Positions 12,411 to 23,600 are shown, counted from the first letter of the stretch. The stretch is 64,000 nucleotides of DNA from Pinus tabuliformis (GCA_031772625.1 CM062810.1:457689731-457753730), one strand, 5' to 3'. Made by a program: numbers and translations. Notes: generated from the sequence alone by a model not told the origin.

Positions 12411-13550
12411 TTATGGATGTGGGGATTTTCCATTCCTTAATGGATTTAATTTTGCTTTAACTCCTTCATGAGATACAATATGACCCAGATACTCCACCTC
12501 CTGGACTTCAAAGAAACATTTGGATCTTTTTGCATATAATTTTTTCTCCTCCAATAGTTGTAGCACCCTGTCAACATGTTCAACATGATCCTTCCAAGAC
12601 TTGCTGTAGATTAGTATATCATCAAAAAATACTAACACAAATTTTCTAAGGAATGGTTTGAAAATTGAATTCATCAAACCTTGAAATGTTGAAGGTGCAT
12701 TGGTAAGGCCAAAAGGCATGACCAAAAATTCATAATGACCCTCATGAGTTCTAAATGCTGTTTTCGAAATGTCTTCAGTCTTCATTCTGATTTGATGATA
12801 TCCTGAACGAAGATCCAACTTGGTGAAGTAAAATTATCCATGCAATTCATCCAGTAATTCATCAATAACAGGAATGGGGAACTTATCTTTAATAGTGAGC
12901 TTGTTGAGCTCCCTATAATCCGGACACATGCACCATGATCCATCCTTCTTGTGCACCAATACTACTAGAGCAGAGAAAGAACTTTGACTCGGTTGAATTA
13001 TACCAGCCTCTAGCATTTCTGCAACCATACGTTCAATTTCACTCTTTTGGACATAGGGATATCTGTACGGCTTGATGTTTGGAGGAACACTTCCTGGAAT
13101 CAGATGAATAGCATGATCATGATTACGCATAGGTGGGAGACCTTTGGGAGTCTCAAATACCTTGGATTGATTGTCCAGGACTTTTTGGAGATCTGGAGAA
13201 ATAGATGAATCCGATGTGAAAACATCTAGAGAACATAATTGTGCAATTACACCTCTTTGCTCCTTTTTTAGAAGCTTTGTCATACCATTAGAGCTGATTA
13301 TCTTTCCTGGTTTCCCTGCAATACCCCTTAATTCAACTTCCTTTCCTTCTGTAGAAAATTTGATGAAAAATTCTTGAGAATTAAAAGCTATTGTACCCAA
13401 GGATTGTAGCCATTGGACTCCTAGTACAACATCAGCACCTCCCATTGGAATGGAAATCATTGGGCTAGTCAATACATATTCTCCCATGGACAGCTTGATA
13501 TTATGGCACTTTCCAGAGCAATTTATTGTTCCTCCATTTGCAATCATCAC
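12411..13550 (-). pseudogene. copy A retropepsin tail and reverse transcriptase region (fossil)
   Basis: Starts with the second half of the protease (IPMGGADVVLGVQWLQSLG), then RT blocks: [70 protein letters not shown] and the catalytic [12 protein letters not shown] near 12,620. All motifs are canonical for chromoviruses. Confidence 0.92.
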
Positions 13551-13559
13551 TTGACACTC

Positions 13560-14844
13560 TGGTGCTGGATATAGGAATCAATTCAATTCTTTTGCTAGCT
13601 TACAATGAATAAAATTGTGGGTGCTTCCTGAATCAATCAACACTATTACCTTTTTCTTCTTGATTTGTCCTTCTATCTTGATGGTTTGAGGAGTGGTAAT
13701 TCCCGCCAATGCATTACAAGATATGGTCGGATTTATTTTTTCTTCATATAGGCTTTGTTCCTGGAGTATATCCTCTTCTTTTGACCTTTCTTGCCCCTTT
13801 TCTTCTTCCTCTTCACAATCTATGTAGAATAATTTCTTCTCAGCACACTTATGACCTTTAGTGTATTTGCTATCACAACTGTAACAAAGCCCTTTTGCTC
13901 TTTTTTGTTCCAATTTTTGTGGTGTCAACCTTATAGGTTTTGGAAGACTAGGGGCAACAACACTTCCGTCTTTATAGTTGTGAGTGGTATGCTTCCTGGT
14001 TTTGCTTTCCATTTTTCTTGCTAACCTGAATGCCTTCTCTAATGAATCAGGTTCCCAAAGGTGAACATCATGTTGGATATTATCCTTTAAAGACCCTATG
14101 AACACATCAACCCTATGCTCCTCTGGAATATCTTTTACCCTTATGTTCAATTTTTGGAACTCCTCAATGTGCTCCATTATTGAACCCTTTTGTTTGAGAC
14201 TTATCAATTGGCTAAAAAAAGTGTTGCTTTTTGTATCCTCATAATGTGCTATCAATTCTTCAGTAAAAATTGCCCAAGTGATAAATTGTTTACAAGAGCA
14301 AAGCCATTGATACCATACAAACTGATTTGGTTCCAAATATAAAGTTGCCATACGTATCTTTTGTGTGTTTTGCACATTATTGAGATCAAATAATTGCTCC
14401 ATCTGTAATATCCATGTGGCGGGATCCTTGCCATCAAACTTCCTCATATCTATTTTTGGAATATGGTGAGTCTTCGATCCAACATTAGAGTCTATGGAAT
14501 CATGATTAACATTTTTTTTTGTTCTCATCATGAGTTTCCTTTAGTACCCTTTCACCCTTAGTGACCATTTCTTGTAGCAACTTATTCATATTTATCTTCA
14601 ATTCGTCTATGTTTGTCTTCAGATCTATCTTCAAATCGTCCATCTTAGCTTCTACACCTTTCTTTAAACCATCCATCTTAGCTTCTACATCTTTCTTTAA
14701 ACCATCCAACTTAGATTCTGTTCCTTTTTGTGCAAGTGACAGTTGTTGCACTTGGTCTCGTAATTTTGATATATCATGTTGCATTTCTTCCTCTTCTTCA
14801 TGGGTCATGCTAGAGCTTTCAGATTGCCTACTAGGTGTTTGCAT
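13560..14844 (-). pseudogene. copy A gag and protease region (fossil)
   Basis: The N-terminal 110 residues are a heptad-like coiled coil (repeated KMDGLKKGVEAKMDDLK pattern, about 14,560-14,780). A capsid-type domain follows (KFDGKDPATWILQMEQLFDL, NTFFSQLISLKQKGSIMEHI). A CYSC...KGHKC zinc knuckle lies at about 13,850-13,893 and an LIDSGSTHNFIH protease active site near 13,630. The compressed knuckle spacing is common in chromoviruses of this kind. It is preceded by a leader of about 0.7 kb without coding signal. Confidence 0.85.
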
Positions 14845-15529
14845 TTTCTTTCCTCAGGGCATCAATTACCAATAATAATGCTTTACTATGCCCTTTTAAT
14901 TCCTTCCAACTAATTTTTCAAACCAATCTTATGCAAAATTTTTAAAAAACTACACACCTTTTTTTCACTTTGTAGGAGCTCAATATTACCTCTGATGTAT
15001 CTCTGTACTTTCTGGTCATCTAGTTCTGAATTTGTGATCTGCAGTAGCCCTTTGTGTCCTCTTTCCAATGCCACAAGTCTGACCCAAATTGGATTCTCCA
15101 AGGAAGAGTTATGCGAAATCCCCCACAGTGACTTGATTATAGACTAGTTCGGTAGAGCGAACTTGTACGACGTGCCACGAGTCACTGTTTCAACCTTTGG
15201 ATATGAAAAATGCATACAAGAAACTACAGTTCATTCTCTTTCTGTACCTTCTTACAAAATTTCAATATGATCCCTAGAGAGAAAGTTATGACGATTTTCC
15301 CCAGGTCACCTGTTTGTAATGTAATTCAGGAGTCTACAAAAAGACCAACTTCCTCAGATCATATCTCCGCAAATATAGCGCGAAAAGCTCTGAAATTTGG
15401 ACCCGAGGTTCAGCACGATTTCTTCTCAAATGGGTTTTTTTTCAACTTCTGAAACATCGCAGAAAAAAAAAGTTATAGCGAAAATGCCATGAAGACCTGT
15501 TTGGAGCAGCGAAACCCTAGAATCCAAAG

Positions 15530-15541
15530 CTCTGATACCAA
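15530..15541 (-). other. primer binding site of copy A
   Basis: Minus-strand TGGTATCAGAGC about one base inside the 5' LTR, complementary to the end of initiator tRNA-Met. Confidence 0.9.
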
Positions 15542-15542
15542 A

Positions 15543-15875
15543 TGTTATGAAACCAGCTCAAGAAAAGATAGAAAAGATAGATCAATGCCTTAGAATTCAA
15601 CCTCTTCGAGGGGGAAAACTCATTTACATTACATAAATGAATAATTCTTGGATGATTCAAATGACAAAACCTCCTTTCTATATATAGGAGTCTAAGGAGT
15701 CACAATATAATCCAGCAGACTTAACAATAATAATATAAAGCCACAGAAATAACAATAGAGGGATTCTATGGGGCACAGTAATAACAATATGGGGGCAATA
15801 GGGGCACAACAATATTAATAAGGGGTATAACTACAATAGTAATGGGATAATCATTAGTATTATAGGGACCCAGCA
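15543..15875 (-). repeat. 5' LTR of chromovirus copy A
   Basis: Plus-strand text starts TGTTATGAAACC and ends GGGACCCAGCA. In element orientation the LTR therefore begins TGCTGGGTCCC and ends TTTCATAACA. It is abutted by the target duplication on its outer side and by the primer binding site on its inner side. Confidence 0.95.
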
Positions 15876-15880
15876 CAATC

Positions 15881-17320
15881 CTTTCCAATTTGTCCTCAGT
15901 AGGTGAGTGATTGGGGGCAAATACAATCGATGGATTGTTATTTTACAAGAATTCGATCTCGAGTTCTCGTCGGCCAAGTCTAAGAAATATTAGTTTTTGT
16001 GGAATTAATTTCTGAGCTACCTTGTGGAGAAGATACTGTTTATGAGGAAAGTTTTCCCGATGAACATTTGTTCCTCATCTCTTCACAAGATCCCTGGTAT
16101 GGAGATATCATAATCTATCTTCAGACTTCAAATTTCCCTCCTGCTGCCTCCAAGGATGAACGTAAAAAATTGCGTCACCTGGCTAAGAACTATGTCATCA
16201 TTGGTGATAAATTATATCGTCGAGGGGTTGATTCAATCCTTAGGCGTTGTTTAACCTTAGAGGAAGCAGAGTCTGTGCTTAATGATTTCCACAGTGGAGA
16301 TTGTGGTAGTAATCTTTCAGGGCTTGCTATAGCCCAGAAAATCTTGCGTGCTAGCTACTTTTGGCCTTTGCTTTCCAAAGATTGTATTGAAGCAATCAAA
16401 CGTTGTCACCCTTGTCTAGTCTATACTCGGAAGATGCACGCGCATCCAACTCCTCTTTTCCCTATTATCATTGTCGGTCCTTTTACAAAGTGGGCTATTG
16501 ACTTTACTACTTGTAATCCACCTTCAGCAGCAAATCACAAGTACATTATAATGGTTGTAGACTACTTTACGAAGTGGGTTGAGGCCATGCCCACTAATAA
16601 AAATGATAGTGAAACAACGACATTGTTCCTCTTCAATTAGATTATTTCATAGTTTGGTATCCCGAGAGAGATTGTCACTGACCATGGCAGTCATTTCCAG
16701 AACCATCTAATGTCTGAATTGGCTCTTAAATTGGGCTTCCGGCATGGGCATTCATCTTCGTATTATCCTCAAACCAATGGCCAAGTAGAAGCCATGAATA
16801 AGTCCCTCAAGACGATCCTGCAAAGGACAATTGACAAAATTCGCTCCAATCTCATGTTGTATCCGGCTCTCTAGGCGTACCGAACCTCGATAAATACTGC
16901 CACCAATTTTACACCTTTTCAGTTAGTTTGCGTGCTAGAATCTATCTATCCTGTTGAATGTGAAATTCCATGTTTTAAGCTAGCCATTGAGCTCCTTCCA
17001 GAGACCTTTAGTCTCGAAGAGCACCTCCTTCATTTGGAACATCTTGGTGAGCAGCGTCAAGATGCCACCACAACCAATGAGGCTCATAAGAAACGGGTTA
17101 AAACTCAGTACGATAAAGCTGTCCGTCCTTGAGTCCTTTCTGAAGGCGACCTTGTCCTAGTCTATGACCAAGATAAATACGCCATGGGGGCAGGCAAATT
17201 CAAGTTTATGTGGTATGGTCCCTTTATAGTGATGAGTTTTAAAAAAAGGGGCTTGTGAATTAGTCGATTTTGAAGGGAACAAGTTGGTGGTGCCCCAAAA
17301 TGGGCTCTACCTCAAGAAGT
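15881..17320 (+). pseudogene. Tat integrase region (fossil)
   Basis: Begins with a linker and the zinc-binding block (FHSGDCGSNLSG, AIKRCHPCLVYTRKMHA at about 16,290-16,440). The catalytic core follows: FTKWAIDFTTCNPPSA and IIMVVDYFTKWVEAMPT near 16,480-16,590, then an AspHisGly site and a YYPQTNGQVEAMNKSL-like block (about 16,675-16,805) that holds the glutamate of the DDE triad. The C-terminal part (16,930-17,320) reads like the SH3-like tail of gypsy integrases and ends LVVPQNGLYLKK. Confidence 0.87.
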
Positions 17321-17431
17321 AATTTGCCTAGGTTATGGCCAAGCAATGGATTCTTTGTATATTTTATATTTTTGTACATATCTTATTAGGATTTTTTGTG
17401 ATATCAATAATTTTTTGATCTGCTTTGGCAG

Positions 17432-17862
17432 GTGTTGATGGATGACTTGGTCTATTTCGGATTCGCTGATGGTGCTAGTCGGCACACTTGGAACCTCGCT
17501 TCCGCAGCTTGGTGATATATTATCCAACTGATTAGTTGATGGTATCAAGGGGAGTATGTATTGGTATTGCGTCAAATAATATGGCCGAATATACTGTCGT
17601 CACTAATTTACTATCCAAAGCTATTTCTTATGGAATCGATTCATTGGTAGTCTATCTTGATTCACAACTGGTAATGTCACATTTGAATAATATTTATCGG
17701 GTTCGGGATCCTTATTTATATCGCCAATATTTGAGAGCGAGTGTGTTGCAAAGATCATTTTTTTATATTGCTTATTTGCACATTCCACGATCTGATAATT
17801 CATTAGCATATTCTATCGCTAATCAAGCTTTAGATTGGCATATCATTCATTCATCAAGATAA
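17432..17862 (+). pseudogene. second, archaeal-type RNase H downstream of the Tat integrase (fossil)
   Basis: After an AT-rich spacer of about 100 bases that ends in TTGGCAG, which resembles a splice acceptor, comes an RNase H-like text: GFADGASRHTWNLASAAW (first Asp), GIASNNMAEYTVVTNLLS (Glu), LVVYLDSQLVMSHLNNIY (second Asp), ending YLHIPRSDNSLAYSIANQAL (third Asp region). The spacing and the NNxAEY and xDSQLVxxxL motifs are those of the archaeal/plant-type RNase H that the Tat lineage is known to have gained in addition to its gypsy RNase H. Here it lies after the integrase. Confidence 0.8.
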
Positions 17863-17997
17863 AATCAAACATAAAAAATCTGGAACTGTATGTATGTATA
17901 TATATATATATCATAAAATCGCCTATGTGCACATAAAGTGTTTCAAAAATAATATAGAAAATTGGGACTAAAATGCCCATAATCATGTCCAGTACAT

Positions 17998-19215
17998 CTA
18001 ATGACCCAGCTCAGGATGAGTGGCTAAATAGGTGACCACTGCTTTGGCCACACACTGAAAAAGGCGAAACCATTCACGTGGCACTCCTACCATGCGGCGC
18101 TGCATATCCTCTAGTAGATCTTCTATGGCCTCCATCGGTACTCAGTGAGTCAATCTCACCAAGTTTCGTTGGATTGTGTATAAGACTCTCTTAATCTCTG
18201 CAACTGCCTCTTCGGCACCTCTTTCGCAATGCCTACGCCACATAAATACATCTGGTCATACCGGAACCACTTCTGGAACATGATCATTATATCAGTCATT
18301 TAATCCCATAAAAAATATCTTTATGTTAATTTTCATATTTGAAAAACATAAAAATCAAAAAATTGACAAAACTTTAAAAAATGGTTACCTATCTCTCCCC
18401 ATGTTGCGTTTGGTGGTAGCACTATATCAGGATCTCCCTTGAAATCCATGCTAGCATAGGGATAGCTGTCCACAACAATGATTTGCTACTTCCACCAAGA
18501 GAAGAAATCATCGTCAAAAGCAGTCCTTGGTACGTCTTCGCCTCCAAGTCGTTTCATCAGGTCAACCCACATACCCATACAAGGATCTCGGGGGCTATTG
18601 ATAGGAATTGATGCTCTGGGACGTAACTCTAGAACCTTCTTGAAGAAGAAGGAGCACAAAATGGTCCCATATCCAAAGTTCTTGGTCTATCCTTTCTGAA
18701 TGGAGGATAGCTGACTCTTCATATTGGTTAGAAGAGGTGTACACGAGTCAAACAAAGTAGTGAGACAATCTATGGCTAAGCTCATGGATAGTCGTGACAC
18801 TTGGTGCAATGAGGTTGATCTATTTACCCTAGCTATGGTGAACAGTATGATCCTCAAAGACAAACTTTCTACATGTTTGATTGGAATTTGGCTTCCAATC
18901 TTCTCTGGATGCCCCGGATAGTATATATGTACGTAGTCTTCCACTGAAAGACTACCTCATGATCGTCTAATCGAATGCATCACTTCTCCTCTTCGGGAGA
19001 GTCCAGTGATAAAGTAAATATCTTCTATCTCTATCCTTAAAGGTATTTGATCAATAATGAATGCATCACCTTCGATACTCCAATAGCAGATTAACATTTC
19101 AAGCAAGCGGGTGTTTGCCTTCATATTTGGAATTTTGAAAATTTTTAGTAAACCACATCCTTTCAATGCATCCAAGGCCTGTTGATCATTCATAACCTCA
19201 TCATCAACAGTAGCA
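17998..19215 (-). pseudogene. plant mobile domain-like (PMD / aminotransferase-like) reading frame, two exons, broken
   Basis: Minus-strand text in two exon-like blocks. The first (about 19,215 to 18,389) reads LKGCGLLKIFKIPNMKAN, AFIIDQIPLRIEIEDIYFI, TGLSRRGE, later FFFKKVLELRPRASIPI and PCMGMWVDLMKRLGGED. The 'LxxEDIYFxTGLSRRGE' block and the later W-rich block resemble PMD proteins of plants. A 116-base intron (18,388-18,273) has GT and AG ends and keeps phase. The second block (18,272-17,998) reads AVAEIKRVLYTIQRNLVRL and VPREWFRLFQCVAKAVVTYL and then stops. The frame has about five breaks. PMD frames are known in MULEs, as free genes, and as antisense extra frames in Tat elements; the place next to a Tat 3' end favours the last. 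Confidence 0.62.
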
Positions 19216-20940
19216 TGATCCCTTTCCCTCTAGGAGATTTTCATCTTGAAAGAAAATCAAGTTTAACCATTAGATTTTTACGTTTTAATTGCAAACCGCA
19301 TATACACAGGTCCATTTCATACACAGTCGCATGTAGGGCTTGCGTAAATGCGGGTTTCTCATAACCAACCTACATATACGCCGCATTGAGATTTTTAACA
19401 TAATTTCCAACAGTGAAACCTCAATTAAAATTTCTAAAAACAATCACAAATTGATGCAAGCCAGATTTGGGGGTTACTTGGTGATTTTGAGCCAATTTGA
19501 ATGGTCAAATTCTTTGTGGGGCAAGATTGCTTCTTTTTCTCCATAGCTTTTGCTCTCAGCACAAATGGTAACAATGGCGAGTCAAAAAATCTTTTTATAA
19601 GCTTTGAAAATGTCAAATTTTTTCAAAACTTGATTTTGTTTCATCTCATGAATCTTTTAACTTGGGAGCTTGGACTGTCGAGAATAGGTGGTTTTTCAGG
19701 ACATTTTGGATGCTTTTTTAAAAATTTCAAGTCAGTTCCATGACTGCTGACCCGTCATGGCAGGTATCATCTACTCACTGGCATATAGGTTAGGGAAGCC
19801 ATTTTTCAATTGCATTTTGCATACTAGCCTCCATTTGTCGGCATAGGTCGATCCCATTGTGTTATGGTTTGTAAACCATCTTCACTCACTGACTTTTTAA
19901 ATCATGACACAATGGTAGAGCCATCCTTTTCATGGGCATCGTAGTTAGCACCTGACTGACACTGGTTGCCCATGCTGCTTCATTCAGTAAGCTCGGGAGT
20001 CCTCTCTAGTCCCGCCATGACTTGTGCATTGAAGACTCAATCCTATTTGCTTCTTCACTTCATTCTGGCCTTATACCCTAGAGGCTCCTCTGTGTTGAGT
20101 TGTACTACTGCATTGCATTTTGACAATTTGCACCTTTTGGCCCTAAGCCATCTTCACTTGGACTTGTGTTTAAGCGAATTTTTGACCATGTCTTCTACAA
20201 AAATTAAACTTAGAATCCCTTAGCTTCTGCAACTTGACACACCCTTAGACCCGTGGAAGGAACATCCCCTTGAGTGTCCTTGACCAGCTTTGCCTCCTTG
20301 CATTGAGCATAGGAATGTTCCCGTCCGAGGAACTAGATCATCTGTTTCACTAACAGTCATTCTTTCCACTGTACTATAGCATTCTTTTATTCTTTTTCTA
20401 GCTTAAAGAAAAAGACAAAAAAATTACATATTCCAAAAAGAGCGGGAATGGGACAGCATTTCCATTTATTTTTGGTAGCTAGAGTCACTCGTGTCGCCAT
20501 TGAAGCACTCAAAAAAAGCATCTCCTCCATTTGGGTGGGATTTAGCTTGACTTAGGTATGCCTTAACCTTGTTATTAAGTCAGTTCTCCGCTGATTGGTT
20601 ATCTCTTCTAATCGTATGGAGAGTTCGTTCATGCCTCCTGCATGGCAAACTTATACAGAGTCATCATATGCTGCCACATGGTCATCATTGAGTCATGCTT
20701 TTGTTCAAGGGAAGTAAGCCTGAGTCGGCCTCTTTGCGGCGTCTCTTGACCTATTTTTCAGTCGGCCATCCCTGGTTGTCAGTGTCTTGTCTATCATCAC
20801 ATCAGTTATATTGGTCCTTTACTCATGCCAGTTTGAGAAGGTCTCCATTGACTTCTTTATGGCGGGTCTTGTCCTTATTAACGATGACATCTTGCTCTGA
20901 GGACAGGCCTAGAGTTGTACCCTAGCCCTATTTTCATTAT
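19216..20940. other. stretch without a recognised gene
   Basis: Apart from the helical remnant at 20.6-20.8 kb nothing is recognised. The sequence is of moderate GC with short phrases such as the AGCCCGATT repeats at 20,960-21,030 on its right edge. It may be the remaining 3' part of the Tat element, but no LTR pair supports that. Confidence 0.4.
20600..20800 (-). pseudogene. short helical coding remnant upstream of the PMD-like frame
   Basis: On the minus strand a stretch reads RLTSLEQKHDSMMTMWQHMM and continues LYKFAMQEA. It looks like a heptad-type helical segment rather than random translation. It lies upstream of the PMD-like frame on the same strand and could belong to the same or a related gene; I do not recognise it with certainty. 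A T/A-rich stretch after it (about 20,385-20,430) resembles a 3' untranslated region. Confidence 0.3.
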
Positions 20941-21054
20941 TGATAGGTCACCTTGTGCTCAGCCCGATTGACTTATTGGGACCGATTCCTACCCAGTCCC
21001 TAGTTGAGCCCGATTCCTTGAGCCCGATTACCTAACCTACGCGATGATGATCCC

Positions 21055-21164
21055 CTTACCGCCACGAAACAAAACACGTTCCTACATGCACTTACCGACA
21101 CGGAACAGCAGGTCCTACCTGTAGATAGATGTTCACTTAACGCTACGGAACACATGTTCCTACC
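21055..21164. repeat. three-copy hairpin repeat (CTTACCG..ACGGAACA..TGTTCCTAC family)
   Basis: Three imperfect units begin at 21,055, 21,091 and 21,136. Each reads roughly CTTACCGnnACGGAACA, a short loop, then TGTTCCTAC, so that GGAACA pairs with TGTTCC. The third unit has the clean stem GGAACA/TGTTCC. The same family recurs at 23,511-23,600. Confidence 0.75.
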
Positions 21165-22122
21165 TCGATTGGATTACATTACAATGCATTATTGACTATG
21201 CACCTGTTCCGGATCATCGCCATACACTTTGAGCCATCCAGGTCAGGGAGGGGAAGGAATTCGTGGCATGAAGAAATGGCTCACATTCCAGTAGGGAAAT
21301 TCCTGATTCCATTAGCGGAATGACTGAAATATCTTATCTATGTTGCGGTAGTTTTCCAGATGCATGAATCAGACGTGGAATCCAGTCTGAAAGGCCATTT
21401 GCGTGCGTTTTACGGCTACTTGAAACGCCCAAGCCTTGTCCCCTGAATATAATCCTAAGAATTTCTTGAATTTACTTATTGGGTGGGGGGGGTGGCGGAG
21501 GTTTTCACATCTTTCCCTCCTATTCTTGCCCCACGAGGAGGCGGAGGTTCGCAATATTGAGCAACGAATGTCGGTTAAGCTGGTGCTCTGCATCCACCCG
21601 AAGTCGATGTGAACCCACTCTGAACCGGCCCAGGGGAATACGAAGAGCATGCATCCAGTGATGGTGTATGTAAGGAAGTCAGACAATGAGTCTCTCCCTC
21701 AACTCCATAAAGTGATCCGCATAAAAGGTCTTCCCTTGGTGAAAGGTTCAAGGCATCTGGCTTCTGGCTTCTGTTGGACTTGGCATGGCTGGTGATGAAG
21801 GCGGAAGGTTGAATGCTTGCTGGTTTCTCTGCCTCCTTGCCTCCTTGATTGAATGCTGAATGCATGTTCCAACCCTTCAACTACCTCTCCCCCTTGTCGA
21901 GAGTTCGCTTGCTCACCCCCACCCAATAACGCGGAGGTTTGAAATATTGAGCAACGAATGAATGCATAATGACATATATAATGATATATATCTATTTGTA
22001 TACGATATTCGATCGATAGAGCGTGAATGCATATATTATATATGTAATTACGCTTTCTCGAATCCAATCACCGTACTTCTCTGAATGAGAAGTCAAACTT
22101 CCCTAACCTCTTCTTGCATTTT

Positions 22123-22280
22123 AAGGATGCTTAAGCAGGCTCGACTGATAAGGAGAGGACCGGCAACGGGGCTCGACTGATAAGGAGAGGAAAGGATGCT
22201 TAAGCAGGCTCGACTGATAAGGAGAGGACCGGCAGGGTGCGTAAGCACGCTCGACTAATAAGGCCGCCATCGGCTCGACT
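22123..22280 (+). repeat. clustered short repeat, GCTCGACTGATAAGGAGAGG family
   Basis: Four or more copies of a unit of about 40 bases: GGATGCTTAAGCAGGCTCGA followed by CTGATAAGGAGAGGACCGGC. TGCTTAAGCA and GTGCGTAAGCAC inside the units are themselves palindromic. A partial copy follows at 22,378-22,405. Inverted copies lie at 28,105-28,215 and direct ones at 29,352-29,450. Confidence 0.8.
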
Positions 22281-22914
22281 CTTTTTTTTACTTATTTGGG
22301 GGGGCCAATAAGTAAATTGAAACTTGAGTTGCTCTTTAGTTACTTATTTGAGAGGGGCCACCAAATAAGTAAATTGAACCGGCAGGGTGCGTAAGCACGC
22401 TCGACTGTATAGAAATCTATCTTAAGAATGGTTTCAAGCGACTGGCTGCATTCCATCCCCGGGAAGGAAGCATGGCAGCAAGCTTGCTCGACTTGCATGT
22501 GTCGAAGCGGGTCTTGGAACCACTCCGATAGATAGTACTGCAGGGTCGGAGTCGTGGAAGAGATGGGTTTCTTCAAGTAAGAAGTTTTTCAATTCATTTT
22601 ATACAACTCACTTTGGTAGGGTGAAAGATAGGAATGAAGGACGTTTTCCGATGGGCAGTATGCCGTTAGTTGGCCAGTTGACGATTGATTTGAGTTATCG
22701 GGAATTTGTCGTTGGTAGGGAGGCTACTTGCTCAGATGGGTGTTCGATCGCGCCCTATAAATGAGAAAGGGCCCCTCTTCTTCCGATCGACGATCCAAAA
22801 CGGGATTTCGGCGTTAGTTCGCTGGCATGAACGACAGATAGGGCTCCTCTCCCTCCTAATCAACATGAACGACAGATAGGGCAATAGTTTCTTGGGCCAC
22901 TGAAGCATTCGCAA

Positions 22915-23150
22915 CGCCCACTTTTATTACGGAAATTCCCATCTTCGTAAGACCAGGTTCACGTAAGAGAACTTGATAGGCCACGGTTCACTCTATAGAA
23001 TCTTTATACGCCCACTTTGCTTCCTGAATTTCCCATCTTCGTAAGGCCAGAGTCAGGCCCGGTAGGGACTCACTATTCATATGGTGAGGAAATATACATT
23101 ACCGGCCGGCTACTGCCCATATGCCCACTTATATTAGGGAATTTCCCATA
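22915..23150 (+). repeat. three spaced copies of a CGCCCACTT..TTCCCATCTTCG repeat
   Basis: Copies start at 22,915, 23,009 and 23,122. Each has CGCCCACTT (or TGCCCACTT), a variable TTATTAxGGAA part, then TTCCCAT; the first two continue with CTTCGTAAGRCCAG. The spacing is about 95-110 bases. Confidence 0.7.
23068..23089 (+). repeat. hairpin repeat ACTCACTATTCATATGGTGAGG
   Basis: Arms CTCAC and GTGAG enclose a loop with CATATG. The identical sequence stands at 29,317-29,337, and two reverse-complement variants stand at 28,021-28,045 and 28,083-28,107 (CCTCACCCATATGAATCGGT). Confidence 0.75.
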
Positions 23151-23510
23151 ATAAATAAGAAAAAGAAAGAGCCTTAAGCCCACCCAGGAAGGATCTTTTT
23201 GAACATAGTTGTCTTCGATCGTGGGCAGCTATCTTAATGACAGGCATATGAAATTAATGTCTTGCGACATCCTAAGGCCGGTGAGTGTGCTATAACGTAT
23301 TGATAGAGATAGGTGGGTTAATGAGGAGCTTTCCTTCCTTAAGAGCTGGATTCATGAGTTGCTCAATATTGCAAACCTCCGCCAAGAGAAAATGGCCTAT
23401 CTCGTAGGGAGAATGTCCAAAACCTCCGCCATTGAAAAAGACTCTTGGTGTTGAAAGACTCATGGCATCAGTAGTATTGATAGGTGGGCCTCTTGGGTCA
23501 ATCCTATGGA

Positions 23511-23600
23511 CTGAACATACGGGACACATCCCTACCTAGCTTACCTACACGGAACAATAGTTCCTACAGAGCTTACCGATACGGGACACGTGGTCCCTAC
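23511..23600. repeat. three-copy hairpin repeat, second cluster
   Basis: Units at about 23,511, 23,540 and 23,571. The stems change on both arms together: GGAACA..TGTTCC becomes GGGACAC..GTGGTCCC in the third unit, which keeps the pairing. This suggests that the fold, not just the sequence, has been kept. Confidence 0.7.

Larger units (their letters stand above)
10022..15875 (-). mobile_element. chromovirus (Ty3/gypsy), nested copy A, structurally complete
   Basis: Two 333-base LTRs, primer binding site, leader, gag, protease, RT, RNase H, integrase, chromodomain and polypurine tract are all present on the minus strand. The element is bounded by CAATC on both sides (10,017-10,021 and 15,876-15,880), a clean 5-base target duplication. 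The LTRs differ at about 18 of 333 positions by eye (about 5%), so the insertion is of moderate age. Length about 5.85 kb, short LTRs and a C-terminal chromodomain fit a Reina-like or similar chromovirus clade. The coding region is broken in a few places. Copy B of the same family lies at 57.3 kb. Confidence 0.95.
5034..17862 (+). mobile_element. Ty3/gypsy element of the Tat type, split by a nested chromovirus
   Basis: Two segments (5,034-10,021 and 15,876-17,862) form one plus-strand element: gag, protease, reverse transcriptase and RNase H on the left, integrase and a second RNase H on the right. The join is exact, because the inserted chromovirus is flanked by the 5-base duplication CAATC. 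The RT wording (HEIKTYENAKPIH, CIEFRDLNKACPKDN, MMPFGLKNAGATF) is that of the Tat/Retrosat group. Flanking LTRs could not be recognised. The copy is broken many times and looks old. Orientation is certain; Tat membership is likely. Confidence 0.82.
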
